Below, one piece after another: positions 8,325 through 17,570 of a stretch of DNA of 64,000 bases (position 1 is its first letter; every line of letters begins with the position of its first letter). Source of the stretch: Synechococcus sp. UW105 (GTDB lineage Bacteria > Cyanobacteriota > Cyanobacteriia > PCC-6307 > Cyanobiaceae); assembly GCF_900473935.1 (NCBI RefSeq), contig NZ_UCNN01000030.1, forward strand, positions 1-64,000, read 5' to 3'. A program made the translations under genes and the position numbers. A model generated the notes under the pieces. The model had not been told where the DNA came from. It saw nothing but the letters and a program-made list of their open reading frames with translations, and searched no databases.

Positions 8325-8960
8325 ATGGCCGTAATGCCTTCCCCTCCTGGTTCTTTCAAACAGTCCTGGCTCGAGCGTTGCCGGCAGTGCAGTCGTTGCG
8401 GCCTCTCCGCTGAGCGTCAGCATGTCGTGATCAGTCGCGGCGACCCAAGTGCCAAGGTGATGGTGATCGGTGAAGCGCCTGGAGCAAGCGAAGACATTCA
8501 GGGCCTTCCATTTGTCGGACGCTCCGGGCAGTTGCTCGATCAGTTGCTCCGTACCGTTGGCTTTAACCCTGACTCTGACCTCTTCATCTGCAACGTGGTG
8601 AAGTGCCGTCCACCCAACAACCGCAAACCGTCCTCGGCTGAATTGCGCGCCTGTCGCCCTTGGATTGAAGAGCAGTTAGCGCATGTCGATCCCCTTGTTG
8701 TGGTCCTTGTGGGTGCGACTGCTGTGGCGGCAATGCTGAAGCGCAAACAAGCCATGCGCAGTCTGCGCGGTGTTTGGATTGAGCAGGCTGGACGCCTATG
8801 GATGCCGGTCTTTCATCCCGCCTATCTGTTGCGCAACCCTTCTCGAGAACCTGGCAAGCCCATGGCCATGACGCTCGAAGATTTGCGTCAGGTGCGGCTG
8901 CGGTTATGCCAGTGTGAGCCGGCATCCGGCGCGCTGTTCCCTTGTCCGCCACCATCGTGA
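8325..8960 (+). CDS. Family 4 uracil-DNA glycosylase (4Fe-4S)
   Basis: A 211-residue repair enzyme that removes uracil from DNA. Cluster ligands are a CxxC pair (Cys22, Cys25) and a C-x15-C pair starting at [11 protein letters not shown]. Active-site motifs are [20 protein letters not shown] and [10 protein letters not shown] near residue 165. The length is normal for the family. Its TGA stop at 8958-8960 overlaps a GTG start for ispG, so the two may be translationally coupled. The last residues (FPCPPPS) are encoded within the repeat that also encodes the ispG N-terminus. Confidence 0.9.
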   Translation: MAVMPSPPGSFKQSWLERCRQCSRCGLSAERQHVVISRGDPSAKVMVIGEAPGASEDIQGLPFVGRSGQLLDQLLRTVGFNPDSDLFICNVVKCRPPNNRKPSSAELRACRPWIEEQLAHVDPLVVVLVGATAVAAMLKRKQAMRSLRGVWIEQAGRLWMPVFHPAYLLRNPSREPGKPMAMTLEDLRQVRLRLCQCEPASGALFPCPPPS

Positions 8961-8977
8961 CCGCCACCACCGTGACC
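8948..8977 (+). repeat. Tandem 15-bp repeat at the UDG/ispG junction
   Basis: GCCACCATCGTGACC (8948-8962) is followed by GCCACCACCGTGACC (8963-8977), with 14 of 15 positions identical. The first copy holds the glycosylase stop and a GTGA overlap; both copies provide an in-frame GTG for ispG. The repeat therefore duplicates the start region and lengthens the IspG N-terminus by five residues (TATTV-like). Confidence 0.7.
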
Positions 8978-10177
8978 GCCATCAACGCGCAGTCCCGTCG
9001 TTACGACACTCAGATTCATCGGCGGGAGACCCGCACGGTGATGGTGGGTGATGTCCCCGTCGGCAGTGAACACCCAGTGGTGGTGCAGTCGATGATCAAT
9101 GAGGACACGCTTGACATCGAAGCCGCGGTGGCCGGAATCCGTCGTCTTGCTGATGCCGGTTGTGAGATTGTGCGCGTCACAACGCCTTCCATGGCCCATG
9201 CCAAGGCCATGGGGGACATTCGGGCGGCGCTCCGTTCCCAGGGCTGCACTGTTCCTTTGGTGGCTGATGTTCACCACAACGGAATTCGCATTGCGCTCGA
9301 GGTGGCGAAGCATGTCGACAAAGTGCGAATCAATCCAGGACTGTTTGTCTTCGACAAACCGGACCCCTCCCGTCAGGATTTTTCTCAAGAGGAATTTGAT
9401 GCGATTGGCCAGCGCATCAAAGATGACTTCAGGCCGCTTGTAGAAGTTCTCAAGTCTCAAAACAAAGCGCTCCGCATCGGTGTGAACCATGGCTCCCTCG
9501 CCGAGAGGATGCTTTTCACCCATGGCGATACACCCCAGGGAATGGTGGAGTCGGCGATGGAGTTCGTGCGCATTTGCGACGAACTTGATTTCCACAACAT
9601 CTTGATCTCGATGAAGGCCTCACGTGCCCCGGTGATGCTTGCCGCCTACCGATTGATGGCGGACACCTTGGATGCCGAAGGTTTCAACTATCCTCTCCAC
9701 CTCGGCGTCACTGAGGCTGGAGATGGCGACTACGGACGTGTGAAAAGCACGGCTGGTATCGCAACACTTCTGGCTGAAGGTTTGGGTGACACCATCAGGG
9801 TGTCGCTGACTGAAGCTCCTGAGAAAGAGATTCCTGTCTGCTTCTCGATCCTGCAGGCCCTGGGTCTGCGCAAGACGATGGTCGAATACGTGGCCTGTCC
9901 GAGTTGCGGTCGCACTTTGTTTAATCTTGAGGAGGTGCTGAATCAGGTACGCGACGCTACCTCTCACCTCACTGGTCTCGACATCGCCGTGATGGGTTGC
10001 ATTGTGAATGGGCCCGGCGAAATGGCAGATGCTGACTACGGTTACGTTGGTAAGACCCCCGGAGTGATCTCTCTTTATAGGGGGCGAGAGGAAATCCGAA
10101 AGGTGCCTGAGCAGGAAGGGGTGTCGGCCTTGATTCAATTGATCAAGGACGACGGACGCTGGGTAGAACCCGCTTGA
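8957..10177 (+). CDS. ispG: 4-hydroxy-3-methylbut-2-enyl diphosphate synthase
   Basis: This iron-sulfur enzyme of the MEP isoprenoid pathway reductively converts MEcPP to HMBPP; in cyanobacteria the electrons come from ferredoxin. From the GTG at 8957 it is 406 residues. The cluster cysteines are Cys314 and Cys317 ([11 protein letters not shown]) and Cys348 ([11 protein letters not shown]), with the conserved Glu355. The N-terminus has [20 protein letters not shown]. The start is uncertain: TTG 8942, GTG 8957 and GTG 8972 are all in frame. I prefer 8957 because it overlaps the upstream stop as GTGA. Confidence 0.93.
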   Translation: MTATTVTAINAQSRRYDTQIHRRETRTVMVGDVPVGSEHPVVVQSMINEDTLDIEAAVAGIRRLADAGCEIVRVTTPSMAHAKAMGDIRAALRSQGCTVPLVADVHHNGIRIALEVAKHVDKVRINPGLFVFDKPDPSRQDFSQEEFDAIGQRIKDDFRPLVEVLKSQNKALRIGVNHGSLAERMLFTHGDTPQGMVESAMEFVRICDELDFHNILISMKASRAPVMLAAYRLMADTLDAEGFNYPLHLGVTEAGDGDYGRVKSTAGIATLLAEGLGDTIRVSLTEAPEKEIPVCFSILQALGLRKTMVEYVACPSCGRTLFNLEEVLNQVRDATSHLTGLDIAVMGCIVNGPGEMADADYGYVGKTPGVISLYRGREEIRKVPEQEGVSALIQLIKDDGRWVEPA

Positions 10178-10214
10178 TCTCGTTAGGCTGAAGAATCAGG
10201 CCTGAACAGTTGTC

Positions 10215-11567
10215 ATGTCCGAGTTAAAGCCCAACCGTTCGAGCCGTTCTTCCTGGTTGGTCTTGCTTGGTGCCGGAGGCTTGTCAGCTGCGGTGGCCCT
10301 GTCTGCCCCTGGGTTGGGTTTGCCAACCAGTGGCTCTTCCTCGATCACGGATAGTCCCAAGGAGGTCATTGATCAGGTCTGGCAGATTGTCTATCGCGAT
10401 TATCTCGATTCCACCGGTGAATACGATCCTCAGAAATGGAAAAAACTGAGACGAGATCTTCTCGCAAAGCCATACGCAGGCACTTCTGAATCGTATGAGG
10501 CAATCCGTGGCATGCTCGCAAGCCTGGATGACCCATATACCCGTTTTCTTGATCCGAAAGAGTTCAAGGAAATGCAGATTGAAACCTCAGGTGAACTGAT
10601 GGGGGTGGGTATACAGATTTCACTCGATAAGGACACAAAAGAAATTGTTGTTGTGTCCCCGATTGAGGGAACTCCAGCTTCCCGGGCAGGCGTACAGCCC
10701 AAGGATGTGATTGTTTCAATCGATGGTCGCTCCACAAAGGGAATGACCACAGAGGATGCCGTTAAATTAATTCGAGGCAAAGAAGGCACAGAAGTTACTC
10801 TCGGTCTGCGCAGGAAGGGTGAGGTGATCGCCTTGCCGATGGTGAGGGCTCGAATCGAAATTCATGCGGTCGATAGCCAACTGAACACCTCTCCTGGTGG
10901 CGAGAAGGTTGGATATATCCGTTTGAAGCAGTTCAATGCCAATGCTGCAAAGGAGATGCGTGCGGCGATCCGTAAGCTCGAAGCCGAAGGGGCAAGCGGC
11001 TATGTCCTTGACCTACGCAGCAATCCCGGTGGCCTGCTGGAAGCGAGTGTGGATATTGCGCGGCAATGGCTTGATGAGGGAACAATCGTTAGCACCAAAA
11101 CGCGCAATGGCATCCAGGATGTGCGCAGGGCAACGGGTTCGGCACTGACTCAGCGCCCTGTGGTCGTGCTGGTGAATGAAGGCTCTGCTAGTGCCAGTGA
11201 GATTCTCTCTGGTGCCCTTCAAGACAATCACCGAGCGCAGCTTGTTGGTCAGAAAACATTCGGGAAGGGCCTCGTTCAGTCGGTTCGAGGTCTTGCCGAT
11301 GGCTCAGGACTCACCGTCACCATTGCTAAATACCTCACTCCGAACGGCACTGATATCCACAAGAACGGGATTCGGCCTGATGTGACCGTGGAAATGACGG
11401 AGGAGGAGGTGAAGTCTCTGACTATCGAGGACCTCGGGACCAAGAAAGACAGTCAGTACCGGATTGCGGAAACGACGCTGATGAAAGCTCTCAAGTCAGC
11501 GAATGCAACGCAAACGTTCCGACCTGGCCTCAGCAATCTCACATCGGCGTTGACTACGAAACGCTGA
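10215..11567 (+). CDS. ctpA: Carboxyl-terminal processing protease (S41 family)
   Basis: 450 residues. An N-terminal signal/anchor segment (about 13-35) targets it to the periplasm or lumen. A PDZ domain spans roughly 110-195 (GVGIQISLDKDTKEIVVVSP). The S41 catalytic domain carries NEGSASASEILSGALQDN around residue 325 and the general-base Lys in QKTFGKGLVQ. One cyanobacterial paralogue, CtpA, matures the photosystem II D1 protein; the family has several members, so which one this is cannot be settled from sequence alone. The gene starts 37 bases after ispG. Its 3' end overlaps a small convergent ORF by 14 bases. Confidence 0.88.
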   Translation: MSELKPNRSSRSSWLVLLGAGGLSAAVALSAPGLGLPTSGSSSITDSPKEVIDQVWQIVYRDYLDSTGEYDPQKWKKLRRDLLAKPYAGTSESYEAIRGMLASLDDPYTRFLDPKEFKEMQIETSGELMGVGIQISLDKDTKEIVVVSPIEGTPASRAGVQPKDVIVSIDGRSTKGMTTEDAVKLIRGKEGTEVTLGLRRKGEVIALPMVRARIEIHAVDSQLNTSPGGEKVGYIRLKQFNANAAKEMRAAIRKLEAEGASGYVLDLRSNPGGLLEASVDIARQWLDEGTIVSTKTRNGIQDVRRATGSALTQRPVVVLVNEGSASASEILSGALQDNHRAQLVGQKTFGKGLVQSVRGLADGSGLTVTIAKYLTPNGTDIHKNGIRPDVTVEMTEEEVKSLTIEDLGTKKDSQYRIAETTLMKALKSANATQTFRPGLSNLTSALTTKR

Positions 11568-11670
11568 ATGGATCTTGATCTTCAACCGTGATTTCCATCA
11601 CCGCGGCGCACTCCTCGGGCTCCCTCATTTGCTCCGCGTCGAATTCGAACTCTTGGTTGACCTCGCTCAT
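11554..11670 (-). CDS. Small acidic protein, 38 residues
   Basis: Begins MSEVNQEFEFDAEQMREPEE and ends in a TAG at 11554-11556. It has about twelve acidic and one basic residue, one Cys, and no hydrophobic segment. Its ATG overlaps the stop of the upstream lipoprotein gene as ATGA (11667-11670), which suggests translational coupling. The last 14 bases overlap the end of ctpA on the opposite strand. Coding potential is supported by the coupling and clean composition only; the function is unknown. Confidence 0.45.
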   Translation of the reverse strand: MSEVNQEFEFDAEQMREPEECAAVMEITVEDQDPFSVS

Positions 11671-12056
11671 TCGCCGTAGCCCATTGCGTCGAGGGATCCC
11701 GCCTCACAGAAGCGATCTGCAAATTCCTGCTCCCACACTCCTCCATTGATACCGCTGAGCTTGGCTTCCGAGTCGGTGCATCGAACCTCCCATCGCGCTT
11801 TGATCCTCCAATCCCCTGCGTCGTAGAGGTTGAACGTGCCGCCTTTGGTACTGACGCCAAGCTCAGGGCAGATGCGACCGCTTTTGGATGTGCTCGAGAA
11901 GAGCTTCTTCTCGCTCGTCACGCACAAGTTTTCCAGGACTGGCTTGCGTACCGGAACGCTTCGATCCAGAGAATCGATTGTCGTTTCCAGCAGCGAGCAT
12001 CCCGAGCAGAGCAGCACGACGACTGGCCAAGCAAGGGGGAAAAGACGTTTTTGCAA
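11667..12056 (-). CDS. Putative lipoprotein, hypothetical
   Basis: 129 residues if started at the TTG at 12056. That start gives MQKRLFPLAWPVVVLLCSGC, a typical signal II layout: a basic N-region, a hydrophobic core, and a Cys preceded by C-S-G. A TTG at 12089 would add 11 residues that spoil the signal. The mature part has four further Cys (CVTSEKK, CPELG, CTDSE, CEAGS), possibly two disulfides, which fits an exported protein. No family is recognised. The downstream 38-residue ORF overlaps its stop by 4 bases. Confidence 0.55.
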   Translation of the reverse strand: MQKRLFPLAWPVVVLLCSGCSLLETTIDSLDRSVPVRKPVLENLCVTSEKKLFSSTSKSGRICPELGVSTKGGTFNLYDAGDWRIKARWEVRCTDSEAKLSGINGGVWEQEFADRFCEAGSLDAMGYGE

Positions 12057-12140
12057 TGGATTGAGCTCGCTGATGCTCAACTCCGCCAAATTGAATCTGA
12101 TTCTGCCGCTCTACAGACTGATGGCTTTGATCAAGACCGG

Positions 12141-12305
12141 TCAGGAGACCGGTTGCATCAATCCACCACCAGGCGTTGAATCATCATCATCATTTTCAGT
12201 GTCGCTCTGAAGCAGAGCGAACAGACCAAGGGCAGCAGCGCCGATCAAGCTTCCGTATAGGCCAATAGGGCCGGACGACGTGATTGGTTCCATGATTTCG
12301 CCCAT
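12141..12305 (-). CDS. Small single-span membrane protein with poly-Asp tail, 54 residues
   Basis: Starts at ATG 12305 (or 12293) and ends at TGA 12141-12143. Residues about 14-33 (GLYGSLIGAAALGLFALLQ) form a glycine/alanine-rich membrane helix. They are followed by a DTENDDDD acidic run and a Pro-Gly-rich tail. It lies 73 bases downstream of mfd on the same strand. The hydrophobic-then-acidic pattern and clean frame argue that it is real. The function is unknown. Confidence 0.5.
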   Translation of the reverse strand: MGEIMEPITSSGPIGLYGSLIGAAALGLFALLQSDTENDDDDSTPGGGLMQPVS

Positions 12306-12378
12306 TCATGAACCCATCCAAGTCGACACAGTGTAACGAAGAATTGCGGGCTGTGGCGAATTGTTCTCATTTTCGCGC

Positions 12379-15300
12379 TTAAACGCTGAGAACCTTGTCG
12401 TTGGAACGATTCTGCTGTTCCTGGCGCTGCTCCGTGGTGAGCCCATCGGCACCGGGAATCTGTGCTGCCATCTGTTCGAGCCAGCTCTTGAGCTCCTCCA
12501 ATTGCTTGTCCATGGCCAGGACACCCAACCCTCGCGCCAGCACCTTGGCGGTACTGCCACTTCCAGCCTGATAGATCAGTCGGCCATGGAGGTGCTTGGG
12601 CAGGCCCTGACGCAGCAGTCTGAAGGCGGGTTCCTCCATCGGTGTTTCCAGCGCAATGTTCGGTTTCTCGGGGCGGATTCGGGCAAAGCCACAACGCTTG
12701 GCCAGCAGTTTCAGTTCCATCAGTTGCAGCAATGACTGCACCGGTCCTGGTAGGGCGCCGTAGCGGTCGGCCCAGCCAGCGGCCATCTCGACCAATGCTT
12801 CCTGGCTCTGACATTCGGCTGCGGACCGATAGGCACCCATCTTTTCGTCCGCATCCGTGATCCAGTCGGCAGGGATGAAGGCAGTGACCTGGAGATCCAC
12901 CTGGGTGTCGTCAACGGCGGGGATGTCTTGCCCTTGGATGTCGGCCAGGGATTCCTGCAGCATCTCCATATAAAGGTCGAAGCCAATCGCCTCCATCTGG
13001 CCGCTCTGTTCCACGCCTAGAAGGTTCCCCACACCTCGGATTTCCATATCGCGCATGGCCAGTTGGTAGCCGCTGCCCAGTTGGGCAAATTCCTGAATGG
13101 CTCGTAAGCGCTGGCGGGCTGCATCGCTGAGGGAGGCGTTGCCTGGATAGAACAACCAGGCATGGGCCTGAATACCGCTTCGTCCGACACGGCCCCTCAG
13201 CTGGTAGAGCTGGGCAAGGCCGAAGCGGTGGGCATCTTCGATCAGGATGGTGTTGACGCGGGGAATATCCAGACCGCTTTCCACAATCGTGGTGCAGAGC
13301 ATCACATCGGCCTCTCCGCCGTTGAAGGCCACCATGGCGCTTTCAAGTTCACCCTCGGCCATCTGGCCATGGGCCACAAGCAGCTTGAGGTCCGGCAGCA
13401 TCTGACGCAGATTTTCTGCGACCTCCTCAATGCCCTCCACGCGCGGTACGACATAAAACACCTGGCCGCCGCGATCCAGTTCCTGTCGGATGGCACTGCG
13501 CACCACTTCATCGTCCAATGCGGCTAGATGGGTTTTGATCGGCCTGCGCAAGGGCGGAGGTGTGGTGATCAGGCTCATTTCACGCACACCCGAGAGGCTC
13601 ATATAAAGCGTGCGCGGAATGGGGGTTGCCGACAGGGTGAGTACGTCGACGTCTTTGCGCAGGGCTTTGATCTTCTCCTTCTGATTCACGCCGAAGCGTT
13701 GTTCTTCGTCCACCACCAGCAGGCCGAGCTTGTCGAAGGCTGTGCTCTTACTCAGGAGCTGATGGGTTCCCACCACGGCATCGATGGTGCCCGAACCGAG
13801 CCCCTCAAGGATCACTTTGCGCTCGCTGGTGGTTCTGAAGCGGTTGAGCAGCGCCACCTTGATTGGATAAGGGGCAAAACGCTCTGAAAGGGTGCGCCAG
13901 TGCTGCTGAGCCAACACGGTTGTGGGGGCCAGCATTGCCACTTGCTTCCCAGCGGTGATCGCCTTGAAGATTGCCCTGATCGCGACTTCGGTCTTCCCGA
14001 ATCCCACGTCTCCACACACGAGGCGATCCATCGGCTGTGCCTTCTCCATATCTCGCTTCACTTCGGCGGTCGCCTTGACCTGGTCTGGGGTCGGTTCATA
14101 GGGGAAGGAATCTTCCAGCTCCAGCTGCCACGGCCCATCAATAGGGAAGGCAAAACCGGCTGCCTGATGCCTCTCGGCATAGAGCTTGACCAGATCAACG
14201 GCCACCTTGCGTACGGCCTTGCTAGCCCGTTCTTTGGCTTTCACCCAGGCCGAACCACCCATCTTGCTCAGCTGAGGTGGGCTGTCACTGTTGGCTCGAT
14301 AGCGGCCGAGGCTGCCCAGTTGATCGGCCGCTACACGCAGGATGCCGTCGGCGTATTGCACCACCAGGTAGTCGCGTGCTTCGCCACTGATCGCTAATTT
14401 TTCGAGCTGCTTGAACCGACCGATTCCGTGGTTGCGATGGACCACGAAATCCCCCTGCTGCATCTTGTTGGGATCCACCGTGCGGCTTGCTGCCTTGCGT
14501 CGCCGGCGGATGTAGCCGCTGCTCGTGAGGTTCTGTTGCCCGAAAAACTCTCGGTCAGTGATCAGAACCACTCGCCAGGCTGGCAACTGCAGCCCTTCGA
14601 GCTCCGCTGTTCCTTTGGTTTTGAGCGCAACCGGAGTGCCCTGCTCAATCAAGCGGGCAATGGCCTGATGGTCCGCAGAATTGGGTACAAACCGGCTGAT
14701 GCAGTCGTGTTCTTCAAGTAGCGCGACGGCTCGACTGGGCTGGGCTGAGACCAACCACACCGCCTGCCGCTCGCGTTGGTAGTCCTTCAGCAGTTCTCCC
14801 AGTTTTCCAAACTGATTGGGGTAGGCCGGGACGGGGCGACTGGCCAGGTCAAAAGCGTTGAGGTGGTCATCACTTTCATGAAGTTCCGCTAGATCAAATC
14901 CGGGGAAGACATCGGTCAGCCCCATCGCCTCCTCGATTCCGCGGTGCAATAACGGCAGTGGCAGGGCGAGTTCGCTGTGGTGTTCGGTGGCATGGTCCAA
15001 CCACTGCTGACCATGGGCTTTGCCGTGCCGTCTTTCATCAATGGCGACACAGCACTGCTCGGGTAAGTAATCCAGCAGAGAGGCCGGTTCGGGCCAGGCC
15101 AGCCCCATCAACCGACGCATCCCTTCTGGGGTATTGCCTTCCAAGAGCGCACTGATTTGCTCTTCGTCGAGTAATTGATCGAGCCCTTCCGGCATCGTTT
15201 CGCGCAGTTGTTCGGCGATCAGTGGGCTGAAGCCGGTCGGAGTCAATCGCAGCTGTTCAACTGGATCGAGGGATCGCTGACTCGCGGGGTCAAATTCCCG

Positions 15301-15921
15301 CAGTTTGTCGAGCTCATCCCCGAAGAATTCAAGGCGTACAGGTAGTTCGCTGCTCACCGGATAGATGTCAACGATGTCGCCGCGGCGGCTCCAACTGCCT
15401 TCCTGGTCAATGCTGGAGACCCGCTCGTATCCGAGTTGGCTGAGGGTGAGGGCCAGCTCTTCAAGGTCGATGCTGTCGCCTTTGCGGACTGTGCGGCAGC
15501 GTGAGGCAAGCGCCTGCGGTGGCGGTAGATGGGGCTGCAGGCAACGCTCAGTGGCGACAATCGCCATCCCCTCACGGCCGCACTGATCCTGCAACTCGCT
15601 CAGCACTTGCAGTTGTCCCCAAGTGATTTCCGTCGTGGGGTCGAAGGGTTCGTATGGAGACCCTTCGCTGGTTGGGTAGAGCTGAGCTGATGGCCAACCC
15701 ATCAGCTCCAGGAGTGCCGTCCATCGACCGGCCTCTTCCAGGGTGGGAACGACCACCAGCAGGGATTGATCTGCGCGTCTGGCCAGGGCACTGGCAATCA
15801 GCGCTCTGGCTGCACGATTGGCGCCCCGCAGTAGCAGGCGTTCCGGTCGCTGGCTGCGCTCCTGGAGCTCTCCGGTCAACGCCGTCGTCTGCAGCAGGCG
15901 CACCAGGGAGTTCAGGGGCAT
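12379..15921 (-). CDS. mfd: Transcription-repair coupling factor
   Basis: 1180 residues, full length for Mfd. It removes RNA polymerase stalled at DNA lesions and recruits UvrA for nucleotide excision repair. In order: a UvrB-like N-terminal module (about 1-350), an RNA-polymerase interaction domain (GDFVVHRNHGIGRF near 490), then RecG-like helicase lobes. Walker A CGDVGFGKTEVAIRAI is near residue 637, the DEEQ box (VVDEEQRFGV) near 737, and QLRGRVGRSG belongs to motif VI. A C-terminal TRCF domain follows. The ATG at 15921 gives MPLNSLVRLLQTTALTGE, the usual N-terminus. Confidence 0.97.
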   Translation of the reverse strand: MPLNSLVRLLQTTALTGELQERSQRPERLLLRGANRAARALIASALARRADQSLLVVVPTLEEAGRWTALLELMGWPSAQLYPTSEGSPYEPFDPTTEITWGQLQVLSELQDQCGREGMAIVATERCLQPHLPPPQALASRCRTVRKGDSIDLEELALTLSQLGYERVSSIDQEGSWSRRGDIVDIYPVSSELPVRLEFFGDELDKLREFDPASQRSLDPVEQLRLTPTGFSPLIAEQLRETMPEGLDQLLDEEQISALLEGNTPEGMRRLMGLAWPEPASLLDYLPEQCCVAIDERRHGKAHGQQWLDHATEHHSELALPLPLLHRGIEEAMGLTDVFPGFDLAELHESDDHLNAFDLASRPVPAYPNQFGKLGELLKDYQRERQAVWLVSAQPSRAVALLEEHDCISRFVPNSADHQAIARLIEQGTPVALKTKGTAELEGLQLPAWRVVLITDREFFGQQNLTSSGYIRRRRKAASRTVDPNKMQQGDFVVHRNHGIGRFKQLEKLAISGEARDYLVVQYADGILRVAADQLGSLGRYRANSDSPPQLSKMGGSAWVKAKERASKAVRKVAVDLVKLYAERHQAAGFAFPIDGPWQLELEDSFPYEPTPDQVKATAEVKRDMEKAQPMDRLVCGDVGFGKTEVAIRAIFKAITAGKQVAMLAPTTVLAQQHWRTLSERFAPYPIKVALLNRFRTTSERKVILEGLGSGTIDAVVGTHQLLSKSTAFDKLGLLVVDEEQRFGVNQKEKIKALRKDVDVLTLSATPIPRTLYMSLSGVREMSLITTPPPLRRPIKTHLAALDDEVVRSAIRQELDRGGQVFYVVPRVEGIEEVAENLRQMLPDLKLLVAHGQMAEGELESAMVAFNGGEADVMLCTTIVESGLDIPRVNTILIEDAHRFGLAQLYQLRGRVGRSGIQAHAWLFYPGNASLSDAARQRLRAIQEFAQLGSGYQLAMRDMEIRGVGNLLGVEQSGQMEAIGFDLYMEMLQESLADIQGQDIPAVDDTQVDLQVTAFIPADWITDADEKMGAYRSAAECQSQEALVEMAAGWADRYGALPGPVQSLLQLMELKLLAKRCGFARIRPEKPNIALETPMEEPAFRLLRQGLPKHLHGRLIYQAGSGSTAKVLARGLGVLAMDKQLEELKSWLEQMAAQIPGADGLTTEQRQEQQNRSNDKVLSV

Positions 15922-16023
15922 GGACGATCAACAGCTGCCAACGGTTGATCTTCGCAACTGGATGTGCTCGCTGTGGAGAGTCGCCTCGCCTTCAGCGCGG
16001 ATTAGGGTCGAAGCTCTGGATGG

Positions 16024-17124
16024 ATGGGTTCAGGAATGGACCGGATCATCGATGACCCACTGGCGATTACGCCCTCCTGGCTGGAGGGGCAACTCAGGTG
16101 CATTCCTTCGTTCAAGGATCTCGAGGTCACCTCTGTTGAAACAGAAACGATTGGTGCAGCAACTGGATTCCTCTCGCGAATTGCAAGGCTGACGCCGAGC
16201 TATGGCGCCAATTCGCCACAAGCGCCATCAACATTGATTCTGAAGGTTCAGACCAATCGAGAAGGTTTTACGGATGTGGCTGAACGGCTGCAAGCCTTTG
16301 AACGTGAGCTTGGCTTTTACAAGGATTTTGCGCCAGATCTACAAGCCCGACTGCCCAGGATTTTCGGGGGCTACGCCGAAGGTGGGAAAGGCTGGATCTT
16401 GATGGAAGATCTCTCGTCCTGGAGCCAGGGTGATCAGGTCTTCGGCATCAGTCATGACCAAGTCAAGTCCACATTGAAAACAATGGCTGCCGTGCATGCC
16501 GGTTATTGGCAGTGCGATCAGTTGGGCTTGAAATCATGGCTTCCTCGTCATGATTTCTGGTTCCATGATGACCTTGCTGTCACTTGGGAAGCTGTTAAAG
16601 AGAGTTATGCACTACGGCTTGGCGAGGCAGCGGTTGCCCTCACAGACCGAGTGGTGAACAACTACGAAAACCTGATCGCACAGTTGGACGCACTCCCTCA
16701 AACCTTGGTGCATGGAGATCTAAGGGCGGACAATCTTCTTCTCTCTTCCCCTGCTTCTTCCGGATCCGATGTGATCGTGATTGATTGGCAGACAGTTACC
16801 CGTAGTCTTGCTTGTATCGATCTGGCTTTTCTGATTGGTGGTAGCGAACCCACCGCGGAACGGCATGGTCATCCTCAGGACCCTTTGCGGTACTGGCATC
16901 AGCAATTGGTGGCTCATGGTGTGTGTGATTACACCTATCAACAAGCTCTGCATCACTTGCGTTTGGCGTTGCTGATCTGCCTCGCTGTGCCGGTTGTTGC
17001 CTTCAGAGAACTTGATGGACCCAACTTTCACACTGCGCGAGAAGCACAGCTGGCTGAATGCTTTCTTTTTCGACACACCCAGGCAGCACTCGACTGGTCT
17101 GCCGAGATTGCATTGCAAGATTGA
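16024..17124 (+). CDS. Aminoglycoside-phosphotransferase-like kinase (CHK/APH fold)
   Basis: 366 residues with the APH/choline-kinase fold. The catalytic loop is HGDLRADNLLL (His230, Asp232, Asn237), followed by the metal-binding VIDWQT (Asp about 254). In the N-lobe LILKVQ supplies the ATP-contacting Lys and GWILMEDLSS forms the hinge. Such proteins phosphorylate small hydroxylated molecules; the substrate is unknown and resistance is not implied. A start at ATG 16036 is equally possible. It is divergent from mfd across 102 bases. Confidence 0.75.
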   Translation: MGSGMDRIIDDPLAITPSWLEGQLRCIPSFKDLEVTSVETETIGAATGFLSRIARLTPSYGANSPQAPSTLILKVQTNREGFTDVAERLQAFERELGFYKDFAPDLQARLPRIFGGYAEGGKGWILMEDLSSWSQGDQVFGISHDQVKSTLKTMAAVHAGYWQCDQLGLKSWLPRHDFWFHDDLAVTWEAVKESYALRLGEAAVALTDRVVNNYENLIAQLDALPQTLVHGDLRADNLLLSSPASSGSDVIVIDWQTVTRSLACIDLAFLIGGSEPTAERHGHPQDPLRYWHQQLVAHGVCDYTYQQALHHLRLALLICLAVPVVAFRELDGPNFHTAREAQLAECFLFRHTQAALDWSAEIALQD

Positions 17125-17159
17125 ATTGAGCCTTACGATCAGTGCAGACTCCTTGGCTG

Positions 17160-17447
17160 ATGCCCCGTTTTCGTTGTCCGGATTGCTGCTGTGGACCAGC
17201 GATCGTGTTGCATCCCCCAAGGGGTGCTACGCCGATTTGCTCGCGATGCGGTGCAGTTTTAGAGCGGCAACCTCTGATTCGACCCGTGCCCATGCTGGTG
17301 TTTTTGGCCGTCACGACTGCCTTCATTGGTCTCTCCTTTCCGGTGTTGTTCGTGCCGCGTCCCGAACCCAGACGCCGGCCATTGATTCCAGCGTCTCCCA
17401 CGGCTGAGCTTGAAGCCCGCCATCGTGGGTTAGCCCCTGTTGTTTGA
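17160..17447 (+). CDS. Small zinc-ribbon membrane protein, hypothetical
   Basis: 95 residues from ATG 17160 (MPRFRCPDCCCG). A CPDC...CSRCG pair of CxxC motifs near residues 6-36 looks like a zinc ribbon. One membrane helix (MLVFLAVTTAFIGLSFPVLF, about 46-65) and a short basic/proline tail follow. In-frame GTG 17142 is an alternative start. It follows the APH-like gene at 35 bases. A role in membrane protein biogenesis or regulation would be a guess. Confidence 0.6.
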   Translation: MPRFRCPDCCCGPAIVLHPPRGATPICSRCGAVLERQPLIRPVPMLVFLAVTTAFIGLSFPVLFVPRPEPRRRPLIPASPTAELEARHRGLAPVV

Positions 17448-17456
17448 GCTGAGCTG

Positions 17457-17570
17457 ATGTCGTCTTTGGAAACTCAGCTTGTGGCTTTTCTCGCCTTTGG
17501 GGCTGCGGTGTCAACGCTTGCTGCCTGGATGCTCTCCAGCCTGGGGGCAAGTGCAAGAAGGCAGGGTTGA
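17457..17570 (+). CDS. Small single-span membrane protein, 37 residues
   Basis: Begins MSSLETQLVAFLAFGAAVST and ends ...SARRQG at a TGA (17568-17570). Residues about 8-30 form one hydrophobic helix followed by a basic tail, which by the positive-inside rule puts the C-terminus in the cytoplasm. It starts 9 bases after the zinc-ribbon gene on the same strand. The size resembles cyanobacterial photosystem or NDH small subunits, but it matches none that I know. Confidence 0.5.
   Translation: MSSLETQLVAFLAFGAAVSTLAAWMLSSLGASARRQG

Noticed and set aside
8888-9595. 235-residue minus-strand frame over the UDG/ispG junction
   Set aside because: Antisense to two recognised proteins and has no recognisable start signal or motif.
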